A stretch of DNA of 38,027 nt from positions 1-38,027 of IMG/VR virus record IMGVR_UViG_3300005910_000015. One strand, written 5' to 3'. Origin of the DNA: a virus. Position numbers and translations under genes: made by a program. Under the pieces are notes generated by a model that was not told where the DNA came from, searched no databases, and saw only the letters and a program-made list of their open reading frames with translations. The first letter of the stretch is position 1. Every line of letters starts with the position of its first letter. Positions 20,746 through 27,959 of the stretch are shown here, piece by piece.

Positions 20746-20822
20746 GCCTGAGTATTGGCCTGGTCTTCGGAACCAGAGACGCATAATGGATGAAAATGTG
20801 GGTTCGACCCCCACCTCAGGTT
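20746..20822 (+). tRNA. Rearranged tRNA-Arg(TCG)-like gene
   Basis: Acceptor GCCTGAG/CTCAGGT, anticodon arm CTGGT-CTTCGGA-ACCAG and T-arm GTGGG-TTCGACC-CCCAC are sound. As in the gene at 19668, only 7 bases lie before the anticodon arm and 21 after it, the latter with CAT-AATGG-ATG, which resembles an Arg D-loop (GGA). Confidence 0.72.
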
Positions 20823-20827
20823 CATCA

Positions 20828-20913
20828 GGAAGATTGCCAGAGTGGTCTATTGGAACGGCTTGGAAAGCCGTGGTCGTTAACACGGCCCGTTGGTTCGAAT
20901 CCTACATCTTCCT
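20828..20913 (+). tRNA. tRNA-Ser(GGA)
   Basis: Class II tRNA with acceptor GGAAGAT/ATCTTCC, anticodon arm ACGGC-TTGGAAA-GCCGT, a long variable arm around TTAA, and T-arm GTTGG-TTCGAAT-CCTAC with one mismatch. Confidence 0.92.
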
Positions 20914-20928
20914 CTAAAAATATTACAT

Positions 20929-21002
20929 GGACAAGTAGCTCAATTGGTTAGAGCATCTGACTGATATTCAGAAGGTTGAAGGTTCGATTCCTTTTTTGTC
21001 CA
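20929..21002 (+). tRNA. tRNA-Ile(GAT), normal order
   Basis: Acceptor GGACAAG/TTTGTCC, D-arm GCTC-AATTGGTTA-GAGC, anticodon arm TCTGA-CTGATAT-TCAGA, T-arm GAAGG-TTCGATT-CCTTT, discriminator A. Last tRNA of the array. Confidence 0.94.
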
Positions 21003-21020
21003 CTTTTTAACATTTTTTTT

Positions 21021-21052
21021 AAACTCAAAATTTTTAGTTTTGGGTTTTTTTT
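21021..21052 (+). terminator. Terminator closing the tRNA array
   Basis: AAACTCAAAA pairs with TTTTGGGTTT (one G-U) around TTTTTAG, followed by eight T. The T-run in its loop doubles as the upstream part of the next promoter. Confidence 0.82.
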
Positions 21053-21062
21053 ATTATATTTG
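21031..21062 (+). promoter_or_regulatory. Promoter overlapping the array terminator
   Basis: TTTTTA (21031-21036, the terminator loop) lies 24 bases before TATATTTG (21055-21062). The first ATG is at 21071, so the leader is only a few bases long. Confidence 0.65.
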
Positions 21063-21070
21063 TAAAAATT

Positions 21071-21202
21071 ATGATAGAGAAATATAAAAATCTTAGATCT
21101 TATAAACAATTATTTTTAATAATTAAATTAAAAAAAGATCTAACAAAACAATTTGAATTATATAAATATAAAATAAAATTAAAAAATTATGGGCAGGTTT
21201 AA
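21071..21202 (+). CDS. Small basic helical protein (43 aa)
   Basis: A Lys- and Leu-rich 43-residue product (YKNLRSYKQLFLIIKLKKDL). It follows a promoter by 8 bases and overlaps the next ORF by 14 bases. Unrecognised, but placement supports translation. Confidence 0.5.
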   Translation: MIEKYKNLRSYKQLFLIIKLKKDLTKQFELYKYKIKLKNYGQV

Positions 21203-21323
21203 ATTAAATAACAAGATTCGTAAAATGAATCAAAGAATCAAAAAAAATAAAAATAACCTTAAAATGGTTAGTGAAATTAAAGGAAAAATTGAATCATTAA
21301 AAGGTAGAAAAGATGATAATTGA
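21189..21323 (+). CDS. Small highly basic protein (44 aa)
   Basis: A 44-residue protein with many Lys and Arg (NNKIRKMNQRIKKNKNN), possibly nucleic-acid binding. It overlaps its neighbours on both sides, the next ATG lying 10 bases before its stop. Confidence 0.5.
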   Translation: MGRFKLNNKIRKMNQRIKKNKNNLKMVSEIKGKIESLKGRKDDN

Positions 21324-21798
21324 TAAAATTTCTTATTTTTTTCAACATTTTAGTGGATATGCATGGGGTTGGTGGAATCAAGCAGCTATTGATGGTGGAG
21401 GAGTTGAAAAATATTTTGATTTTATATCATGGATATGGTTAATTACTGTATTAGTATATATTGTAGCTAATGTTATATATTTTTTGGGTAGTGTCGAATA
21501 TTCATTAAGAATATGGATTGTTATACCGTTGTATATAATGTTTAATGTTTTATGTATAACTATAATATCTTTAATAGGATTAACAATTGGTTTTGGCATA
21601 GGTTTTGGTGTATTATTAGCTATATATGTTATATTAACTTTTATAATGCTTATGCAACATAATGATGGTGGAGATGATATAGGTTTCTTTGGATTATTAG
21701 AATATACCGAAACATATTTAAATGATTATGGTGAATGGAATAAAAAAATTAAAAATTGGAAATCACAATATTTAAAAATCACAAACCAAAAAATATGA
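21313..21798 (+). CDS. Multi-span membrane protein
   Basis: A 161-residue protein with three hydrophobic segments (about 37-58, 65-85 and 87-115: WIWLITVLVYIVANVIYFL, IWIVIPLYIMFNVLCITII, GFGIGFGVLLAIYVILTFIML) and a polar C-terminus. Likely in the inner membrane. Family not recognised. The next gene starts 4 bases before its stop. Confidence 0.68.
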   Translation: MIIDKISYFFQHFSGYAWGWWNQAAIDGGGVEKYFDFISWIWLITVLVYIVANVIYFLGSVEYSLRIWIVIPLYIMFNVLCITIISLIGLTIGFGIGFGVLLAIYVILTFIMLMQHNDGGDDIGFFGLLEYTETYLNDYGEWNKKIKNWKSQYLKITNQKI

Positions 21799-22535
21799 AT
21801 ACAAAAATAATTGATGAAGTTCATTTTGAATTTAATATAGCAGTAAACGAATTAAAACAATTATCTAAAAAACAACCAATCAATCCAGATTGTGTTCGTT
21901 TATCGTCAAATATTTATGAAAATGGATTATTTTTAGATTCTATTGGATTTAAAAATATTAAATCTGCTGTTGAAGCAAAAAAACAAACTGAGATTATTTC
22001 TAATAATGGTTCTAATAATAAAAATTTAATATTAAACTCTGAACAAATACGAAAAAGTATTAACAGATATAATAAATCGTTTCCATCTAATAAATTTATA
22101 TTATATTATCAAGTATTAAATATATTAAAAAAATATAATTTATTTTTAGGCCATTCTAATATATTTAATGGCAATATGCCACAAAAAAATATTTTAGAAA
22201 TAAAAGATTTTTGTAAAATAGAGGGCTCTAATTCTGATATAACTGGTGTTGATATTGAATCACCGTTATGTATGCATAATGGAAGCATGTTAAATCAATA
22301 TCATGCTATTCCAAATTTTTATATTTGTGCGCCAAAAAGTAATTTTCTTTTAAACAACACTGTTATTATTGGTAATGAAATTGTAATGAATAATTCATTT
22401 ACAAAAACTAAATTAACTGAAAAACTTAAATATAGTAACGAACTTCAAAATCCAATTATATTAGCCCCTGTACCAACAACTATAGGTACAGTTGGATTTA
22501 TTATTGTTACAAAATGTTATGAAAAAACAACATAA
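21795..22535 (+). CDS. Unknown 246-residue protein
   Basis: Not recognised. Residues 1-40 look helical (DEVHFEFNIAVNELKQLSKKQP); the C-terminal half is rich in beta-prone segments (NFYICAPKS, NTVIIGNEIVMNN, PIILAPVPTTIGTVGFIIVTK). The in-frame ATG at 21756 would place 13 residues inside the preceding gene, so 21795 is preferred. Confidence 0.65.
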   Translation: MNTKIIDEVHFEFNIAVNELKQLSKKQPINPDCVRLSSNIYENGLFLDSIGFKNIKSAVEAKKQTEIISNNGSNNKNLILNSEQIRKSINRYNKSFPSNKFILYYQVLNILKKYNLFLGHSNIFNGNMPQKNILEIKDFCKIEGSNSDITGVDIESPLCMHNGSMLNQYHAIPNFYICAPKSNFLLNNTVIIGNEIVMNNSFTKTKLTEKLKYSNELQNPIILAPVPTTIGTVGFIIVTKCYEKTT

Positions 22536-22541
22536 TTAAAT

Positions 22542-23210
22542 ATGGAAGAAAAAACAACTATAGAAGAAGTATATAAAGTTGATTGCGGATATGATATTAG
22601 TACATCTAATTCTAATTGTTTTTATTTACTAAATAAAAACAATAAACATAATATAATTCCTAAAAAAGGTGATGATATTATTATTTATACTATTAATGGA
22701 AGTACTATAAGAGGAATAACAATTAATAATATAAAGGTTTTTTATGATAGTGATTTAAAAATTAATAAAAATCATCAAAAGGCAGTATTAAAAATAAAAA
22801 AAGACAGAGATGATTCATTTAATAAAAATAAACATAAATTAGATGAACAATACAATAATCTTCCTAAGTGTTTTCAAGAAAGAATCGATACATTTAGAAA
22901 GAATAATGAAAAATTTAGAGTTGAATATGAAAGTTATGAATTATTTTGTTGTTCTGAAGCAGTTATAATTGCAGATACATTAAAAACATTAGAAAAAATT
23001 GAAGATTTTTCTATAAATAATAATAAATGGGAAAAAGTTCCAAATCTTGATAAAGGGCATTCAGGAAATACTTTGGGCTGTTCAACTCGATTAGCTTATT
23101 GGTATTTAAAACATCCTGATTCAATTAAACAAATTTCAGGTGCATTATCACCATTAGTCGGAAGTAAAGAATATGAAGAAAAAAATAAACGGAAAAAATT
23201 AAAAAAATAA
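22542..23210 (+). CDS. Unknown 222-residue protein
   Basis: Not recognised. N-terminal part beta-like (DIIIYTINGSTIRGITINNIKVFYD), then a charged helix, then FRVEYESYELFCCSEAVIIADTL and WYLKHPDSIKQI. Ends with a Lys-rich tail and TAATG overlap with the next gene. Confidence 0.65.
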   Translation: MEEKTTIEEVYKVDCGYDISTSNSNCFYLLNKNNKHNIIPKKGDDIIIYTINGSTIRGITINNIKVFYDSDLKINKNHQKAVLKIKKDRDDSFNKNKHKLDEQYNNLPKCFQERIDTFRKNNEKFRVEYESYELFCCSEAVIIADTLKTLEKIEDFSINNNKWEKVPNLDKGHSGNTLGCSTRLAYWYLKHPDSIKQISGALSPLVGSKEYEEKNKRKKLKK

Positions 23211-23419
23211 TGGAAGGCTGGGAATATATTGAGCATGAATTAAAAAAAGGAAGAACATTTAGTCAATATCAAGGAAATGAATATAATACTCATTATAGAT
23301 GGGATGATACTTATGATGAAATTAAACTTGGATTTATTGTATCATTAATTCATAGAAAAATAATCAACTGGAACGACATCAAAATATCTAATGAAATAAT
23401 TGAAAATGAAAAAAAATAA
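23210..23419 (+). CDS. Unknown small protein
   Basis: A 69-residue protein with aromatic and charged residues (TFSQYQGNEYNTHYRWDDTYDEIKLGF). It shares a base with the previous stop and overlaps the first ITNSS-family gene by 14 bases. Confidence 0.6.
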   Translation: MEGWEYIEHELKKGRTFSQYQGNEYNTHYRWDDTYDEIKLGFIVSLIHRKIINWNDIKISNEIIENEKK

Positions 23420-23792
23420 ATTTATAATATCAATACATTCTTTTATAGATATTATAACTAATTCAAGTACAGAACTTTTTGTAGTTGATGAAGAAAAAAC
23501 ATTAGAATTAGTTCGTAATGTTGTTAATCAAGCATTAATTGATTTTCCATCATCATATGGAATTGATTGTTGTAGTGTAAATTTAGAAGATGCTACATAT
23601 TATTTAGATTATGTTATTGATAATAGTGAAGATGCAATTACATATTTAAAGGACCGTGGATATAAAATAGAGGCCCCTGAAAAGGAAAAAGAACCTCAAT
23701 CAATAGTTATATCATGGGAAAGAGGAACTATGTCTAATGAATTTATAACATTTATTGGAGATACATTTGGAACAGAATTAATTGATTATTAA
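23406..23792 (+). CDS. ITNSS-family protein 1
   Basis: First of four related proteins in this window. The 128-residue product opens with IISIHSFIDIITNSSTELFVVD, the block HS-x2-D-x-ITNSS[TS]-x-[EI]-[LI]F common to all four, then an acidic domain (DEEKTLELVRNVVNQAL...) that differs between members. No signal peptide or membrane span. The function of this phage family is unknown to me. ATG 23406 is chosen over the earlier TTG at 23400. Confidence 0.7.
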   Translation: MKKNKFIISIHSFIDIITNSSTELFVVDEEKTLELVRNVVNQALIDFPSSYGIDCCSVNLEDATYYLDYVIDNSEDAITYLKDRGYKIEAPEKEKEPQSIVISWERGTMSNEFITFIGDTFGTELIDY

Positions 23793-23804
23793 ATTATAAA
23801 TTAA

Positions 23805-24251
23805 ATGTTAGATACATCAAGATCAGAATTATTAAAGGATGTTGATTTTTTTGTTGAAGCTGATGCTTTTGCTAAATATTCATTATGGAATAGGTATTAT
23901 GGAACTCCAGTAAAAGAAGAAAAACCATTTATGAGATGGGAGAATTTACAAAATTTTTCCATTGTAATAGATTATTTTAGGGGTATAAATATTTCTTTTC
24001 CAATAGTTTTACAATTTGAACTTTCTTATTTAAATGATACTTTAGTTGCTTTTTATTATTGTTGTTCTCAAATATCTAATCAACAAATAATAAAAAATTT
24101 TATTAATTTAAACTATCCACAAAGAAGAACATCAACTAACATTAATAAACCAACTATTTCATTAAGTATAAATGCAATGAATTTTCGTCAATGTTATGAT
24201 TATTGTATGAAAGAACGAAATAAAAGAATTATATTAGAAAAAATAAAATAA
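23805..24251 (+). CDS. Unknown 148-residue protein
   Basis: Not recognised. Contains DVDFFVEADAFAKYSLWNRYYG near the start and a central beta-like part (FSIVIDYFRGINISFPIVLQFELSYL) with several Cys and Tyr. It ends in TAATG, overlapping the broken ORF downstream. Confidence 0.62.
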   Translation: MLDTSRSELLKDVDFFVEADAFAKYSLWNRYYGTPVKEEKPFMRWENLQNFSIVIDYFRGINISFPIVLQFELSYLNDTLVAFYYCCSQISNQQIIKNFINLNYPQRRTSTNINKPTISLSINAMNFRQCYDYCMKERNKRIILEKIK

Positions 24252-24488
24252 TGGAAGATCATTTATACGCATTTTTTGGAACAGTTCTTTAGCATATTGT
24301 TTATATTTATGTTATAAAGGCTATTTCACGAAATAAAACAGAATTAGCTACTATAATGAATATGATAGCATGGGTTTTATTTGCTAAAATTACAATAGGA
24401 TTTGTAGAAAATAATTGGTTATTAATTAGTTCTATGGCAGGAGCTGGAGTAGGAACATATATAACTATGAAATTTTTTAAAGATGTAA
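24252..24488 (+). pseudogene. Small membrane protein interrupted by TAG
   Basis: From ATG 24252 the frame reads 13 residues (EDHLYAFFGTVL), then a TAG at 24291-24293, then HIVYIYVIKAISRNKTELA and two hydrophobic segments to a TAA at 24486. Gln (CAG) would fit the interrupted position. Translation could restart at ATG 24357, leaving 43 residues. No tRNA with a CTA anticodon is seen in the window. Confidence 0.55.
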
Positions 24489-24566
24489 AAATATCAAAAA
24501 ATAAAAAAGAAACTTAAAACTATTTAATTATAAATTTATATAATTAAAAATAAAAATAAAATATAA

Positions 24567-25049
24567 ATGCATAAAAGAATTATAATAAGTGGACCTACTG
24601 CGTCAGGTAAAACTTTATTAAAAAAACGTTTTGAAAATAAAAATTTTAAGTTTGATATTTCATATACATCAAGGTCAAAAAGACCAAACGAAACAGATGG
24701 TGTTGATTATGTATTTTTAACTAAAAAAGATTTTAAAGAAAAAATAAAAAATGATTTTTTCTATGAATGGGTAGAATATAATGGTTATTTTTATGGTACT
24801 GGATTAGAAGAATGGAATACATCAGACGGTTTTGTAATGGAAACAGATGGAATTAAAAATATAAAACCTGAAGATAGAAAAAATTGTTTTATTATGTATT
24901 TAAATATTTCATATCAAATAAGATTAGATAGAATGCAAACAGAACGAAATTGGGATTTAGAACGAGCAATAAAAAGGCAACGTACTGATTTTAAAAAGTT
25001 CGATTATTTTACTGATTATGACATGGTTATAACTAATCCCAATTTTTAA
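24567..25049 (+). CDS. gmk: Guanylate kinase
   Basis: Phosphorylates GMP or dGMP to the diphosphate, feeding nucleotide supply for phage replication. The 160-residue product has the P-loop SGPTASGKT (9-16), the GMP-binding SYTSRSKRPNETDGVDYVFL and FYEWVEYNGYFYGT. It is about 30-40 residues shorter than cellular enzymes at the C-terminus, but the core and the lid region (RLDRMQTERNWDLERAIKRQ) are present. It overlaps the deformylase start by one base (TAATG). Confidence 0.92.
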   Translation: MHKRIIISGPTASGKTLLKKRFENKNFKFDISYTSRSKRPNETDGVDYVFLTKKDFKEKIKNDFFYEWVEYNGYFYGTGLEEWNTSDGFVMETDGIKNIKPEDRKNCFIMYLNISYQIRLDRMQTERNWDLERAIKRQRTDFKKFDYFTDYDMVITNPNF

Positions 25050-25582
25050 TGATACATCCAATATTATTATACGGAGATCCGATGTTAGAAAAAATATCAG
25101 AATCTGTTCCAGAAAAATTTCCTAAATTATTGGAAATTGTAAAAGATATGTATGAAATTATGCATAAAGCTAATGGTATAGGATTATCTGCTATACAAAT
25201 TGGAATACCATTACAAATTTTTGTTATAGATGCAAATATAGAAAAACAAAATTTTCATTTTAAAAAAACTTTTATTAATCCATTAATAAAAGAATTAAAA
25301 GGGACAAAAATAAAACAATATGAAGGTTGTTTATCAGTTCCACAAATTGTATCATTAGTTGAAAGAAATTCTGAAATTGTTTTGGAATATTACGATGAGA
25401 AAATGGAATATCATAAAGAAACATTTGAAGGTTATAAAGCACAAATTATACAACATGAATATGACCATTTACATGGAGTTTTGTTTGTTGATAGAGTAGA
25501 TAATTTATGGAAAAGCATTAATAAAATCCCTTTACAATTAATTAAAGATCGTAAAATAAATGTTCCATATTTAACAAAATAA
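25049..25582 (+). CDS. def: Peptide deformylase
   Basis: Removes the formyl group from nascent N-terminal Met, a metalloenzyme acting at the ribosome exit. All three motifs are present in 177 residues: GIGLSAIQ at 43-50, EGCLS at 92-96 and QHEYDHLHG with HEYDH at 136-140, supplying the Cys and two His metal ligands. Starts with the usual HPILLYGDPML. The phage also encodes an initiator tRNA (11340), so both the charging target and the later processing step are covered. Confidence 0.95.
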   Translation: MIHPILLYGDPMLEKISESVPEKFPKLLEIVKDMYEIMHKANGIGLSAIQIGIPLQIFVIDANIEKQNFHFKKTFINPLIKELKGTKIKQYEGCLSVPQIVSLVERNSEIVLEYYDEKMEYHKETFEGYKAQIIQHEYDHLHGVLFVDRVDNLWKSINKIPLQLIKDRKINVPYLTK

Positions 25583-25597
25583 AAATAAAAATAAATT

Positions 25598-25795
25598 ATG
25601 GCAAGTTCAAGCTCAAGTTCAAGTGGAGTAGGTTTTTTTGGCCTATTAACAATAGTATTTATAATATTAAAATTAACTGAAGTTATTACATGGTCATGGT
25701 GGTGGGTTTTATGTCCTTTATGGGGAGGTATTGCTATAATAGCTTTTTTTGTAATTTTATCTATTTTAATTATTTTTATAGGAAACAGAAAATGA
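25598..25795 (+). CDS. Small Ser-rich two-span membrane protein
   Basis: A 65-residue protein with MASSSSSSSG, then GFFGLLTIVFIILKLTEVITWSW and a second hydrophobic segment ending in GNRK. This resembles a small membrane family found in many large phages (sometimes labelled transmembrane Fragile-X-F protein). Function unknown. Its TGA stop overlaps the next ATG. Confidence 0.7.
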   Translation: MASSSSSSSGVGFFGLLTIVFIILKLTEVITWSWWWVLCPLWGGIAIIAFFVILSILIIFIGNRK

Positions 25796-26261
25796 AAAAA
25801 CTTCTTTTTAATGTAAATTCGCATTCTATTTTAGATGTAATAACAAATAGTTCATCAGAATTATTTGTTATTGATGGAGATAAAACAGTTGAAACAGTAA
25901 CTGAAATACTTCATGAATTGTTAGATGAATGGAATAAAAAGGCTAGTAATGGAGAATATGGTTCTCATTGGGTTACTAATGATAGAACTTTATTAGGTCC
26001 TAACCCAGTAAAGGGGCCAATTAAAGAATTTCATGAAGTGTTCGGTAATATTTATATTTATTGCAATGATTTATATGAAAATGATATTATCGAAGATAAG
26101 GAAGAAGAAACTATGTATAGTTATAGTTCATTGTGGGGTATGAAACAAAAGAAAATGTTGGCTCTGTTATGATTGAAAATGAAAATGATAATTCAGTTCC
26201 ATGGGAATTAATAGAATCAATTGAAAATATATTTAATTGTACTAGATATCATTTAGGATAA
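25792..26261 (+). pseudogene. ITNSS-family protein 2, frameshifted
   Basis: The frame from ATG 25792 opens with LFNVNSHSILDVITNSSSELFVID and runs to TGA 26170. The ending LWGMKQKKMLALL looks out of frame. If one base is added in the GGGG run near 26137-26140, the reading continues as YETKENVGSV and then ENDNSVPWELIESIENIF to TAA 26259. So the gene has probably lost one base, through mutation or assembly error; a programmed shift is less likely because no strong slippery site is present. Confidence 0.6.
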
Positions 26262-26298
26262 AAAATAAAAACATATAACATAATAAAAAATAATAAAT

Positions 26299-26772
26299 AT
26301 GAAAAAAACAATTGCTATTCCGTTACATTCTATAACGGATTTAATTACAAATTCATCTACTACTATTTTTACTTGGAGTGGTTCATCAGAAGGTGCTCTT
26401 ATTGAGATGATAAATGAATTATTTAATTCATTTGGGATTGATAAAAAATGTGAAGATGTTTTTGATTTAGTACTTCTTTGTGATGATGATTATCATTATA
26501 CTGAGTGGCTAGATAAAAAGGATGCAGATGAATTACCAGAAGGACTTACTCCTGAAACTGATATTGAACAATTAGTTAAAGATGTAAAAGAATGTAAAAT
26601 TCCTAAACCTGATTGGTTTAACAGTGTTGAAGATTCCGAAAATGAATGGAATTATTTCACTCCTGACACAACTTTGTATATAACTGCAAAGGAAGAAAAA
26701 TACAATAAATTAGCTAAATTAATTTCAAACTTTTTATATTCAACAGATCATGATGGAACACGCGATGGTTAA
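26299..26772 (+). CDS. ITNSS-family protein 3
   Basis: A 157-residue acidic protein starting IAIPLHSITDLITNSSTTIFTW. Beyond the common block it shares with member 4 the pattern LI-x-ELFNSFG...EDVFD and a late YNKLAKLISNFLYS...DG ending, so these two are the closest pair. Unknown function. Confidence 0.7.
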   Translation: MKKTIAIPLHSITDLITNSSTTIFTWSGSSEGALIEMINELFNSFGIDKKCEDVFDLVLLCDDDYHYTEWLDKKDADELPEGLTPETDIEQLVKDVKECKIPKPDWFNSVEDSENEWNYFTPDTTLYITAKEEKYNKLAKLISNFLYSTDHDGTRDG

Positions 26773-27232
26773 ACTAAACATACATTCAGTTATAGATTTA
26801 ATAACTAATTCTTCTACTGAAATTTTTATAAATTGTAGTAATTCAATTGAACCAACTAAAGAACTTTTAACTGAATTACTAACTCTCTTTGGATCTGAAA
26901 AAAATACTCTCGAAGAAGTGTTTGATATTTATACTGAATATGATAAAGAATCTGCTTCAGATTTTATACAATATAGTGCTGAATATGAAGATTCAGGACT
27001 TTATAATAAACTTAATATTGGTGAAAATTTATCAAATAAAGATGAACGAATATTAATTGAAAAATATGTTGATGAAATTAATAATGGTAACAAACCTGTG
27101 CCTAAAACATTTAGTTATAATGTACAAATATTTCTTAAGATAGTATCAAAGGAACCTAAATTTGATAAGTTTATTGTTTTATTAGATAAATTTTTTAATT
27201 CAGCAGAATATTATGAATATGGTGATGGTTAA
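26765..27232 (+). CDS. ITNSS-family protein 4
   Basis: A 155-residue acidic protein starting VKLNIHSVIDLITNSSTEIFIN, with TELLTLFGSEKNTLEEVFDIY and a late FDKFIVLLDKFFNS...GDG ending that match member 3. The ATG at 26765 overlaps the end of member 3 by 8 bases and places the shared block at the same distance from the start as in the others; 26750 would add five residues. Confidence 0.7.
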   Translation: MVKLNIHSVIDLITNSSTEIFINCSNSIEPTKELLTELLTLFGSEKNTLEEVFDIYTEYDKESASDFIQYSAEYEDSGLYNKLNIGENLSNKDERILIEKYVDEINNGNKPVPKTFSYNVQIFLKIVSKEPKFDKFIVLLDKFFNSAEYYEYGDG

Positions 27233-27251
27233 TAATTATTTTTAACTTTTT

Positions 27252-27284
27252 AAATCTCTAATTTTTTTAAGTCAGAGATTTTTG
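27252..27284 (+). terminator. Terminator after the ITNSS genes
   Basis: AAATCTCT pairs with AGAGATTT around a loop of about 14 bases containing a T-run, followed by TTTT. As at 21021, the next promoter uses the loop T-run. Confidence 0.75.
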
Positions 27285-27293
27285 TTATATTTG
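27262..27293 (+). promoter_or_regulatory. Promoter overlapping the ITNSS terminator
   Basis: TTTTTTTA (27262-27269) lies 24 bases before TATATTTG (27286-27293). The next ATG is at 27326. Confidence 0.65.
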
Positions 27294-27325
27294 TAATTAT
27301 TATTAAAAATAATTAGTAAAATAAT

Positions 27326-27724
27326 ATGAAAAATTTAGCTGGAGTTCAAAGTTGTGATGATGATATTATATTAGAACTTAAAGAAGCTGATGTTAAAATT
27401 ATAACAATTGATCCAAACAAAAATGAATCAACTGAAGTTCCATATTCAATTATTGGTAAAAAAGGCAATTTTGTTTTTACAAGAGCTTGGAATTATTGGA
27501 TAGCTCGTGCTGATATTGGTAAAGGATTATCAATTGAAGTAGCATCAAAATTACATGAGAAAAAAAATGGCCAATATATATTTGGTGATGAAATACGAGT
27601 TGCTGGACATTGTGGAGCTCCACATCCTAAAGATGATAATCATATATGGGCTGATGGAGAAACTATTAATGTGTATCATATAGATACACAATTAGGTTTT
27701 AATGAATTTTCAAAAATATTATAA
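27326..27724 (+). CDS. Unknown 132-residue protein
   Basis: Not recognised. It has WNYWIARADIGKGLSIEVASKLHEK and IRVAGHCGAPHPKDDNHIWADGETINVYHIDTQLG; the His/Cys/Asp cluster could bind metal, but no family fits. First gene after a promoter. Confidence 0.65.
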   Translation: MKNLAGVQSCDDDIILELKEADVKIITIDPNKNESTEVPYSIIGKKGNFVFTRAWNYWIARADIGKGLSIEVASKLHEKKNGQYIFGDEIRVAGHCGAPHPKDDNHIWADGETINVYHIDTQLGFNEFSKIL

Positions 27725-27725
27725 T

Positions 27726-27959
27726 ATGAATGATGCACAAATCATTTTACAACTTATTTTAATTTTTATACAAACAATTTTATTTGGTTTATCTTTACTT
27801 TATACAACTATATTATTTAGAGAAATTTGGTGTTTAACAAATTCTATAATAACTAATACATATTATGCAATTAACAAACATACAACTATATTACCATTTA
27901 TATTATGGGCCGCATTTTATTTTATAACAAAACTTAATTTTATAATTCAATTAATATGA
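27726..27959 (+). CDS. Small membrane protein
   Basis: A 77-residue protein with two hydrophobic segments (about 4-30, IILQLILIFIQTILFGLSLLY, and 55-70). ATG 27726 directly follows the previous stop; an upstream in-frame ATG at 27702 lies inside that gene. Overlaps the radical SAM gene by 4 bases (ATGA). Confidence 0.6.
   Translation: MNDAQIILQLILIFIQTILFGLSLLYTTILFREIWCLTNSIITNTYYAINKHTTILPFILWAAFYFITKLNFIIQLI

Noticed and set aside
25792-26261. Programmed frameshift in the ITNSS gene
   Set aside because: No heptamer slippery sequence or strong downstream structure is visible at the shift region, and paralogs are uninterrupted.
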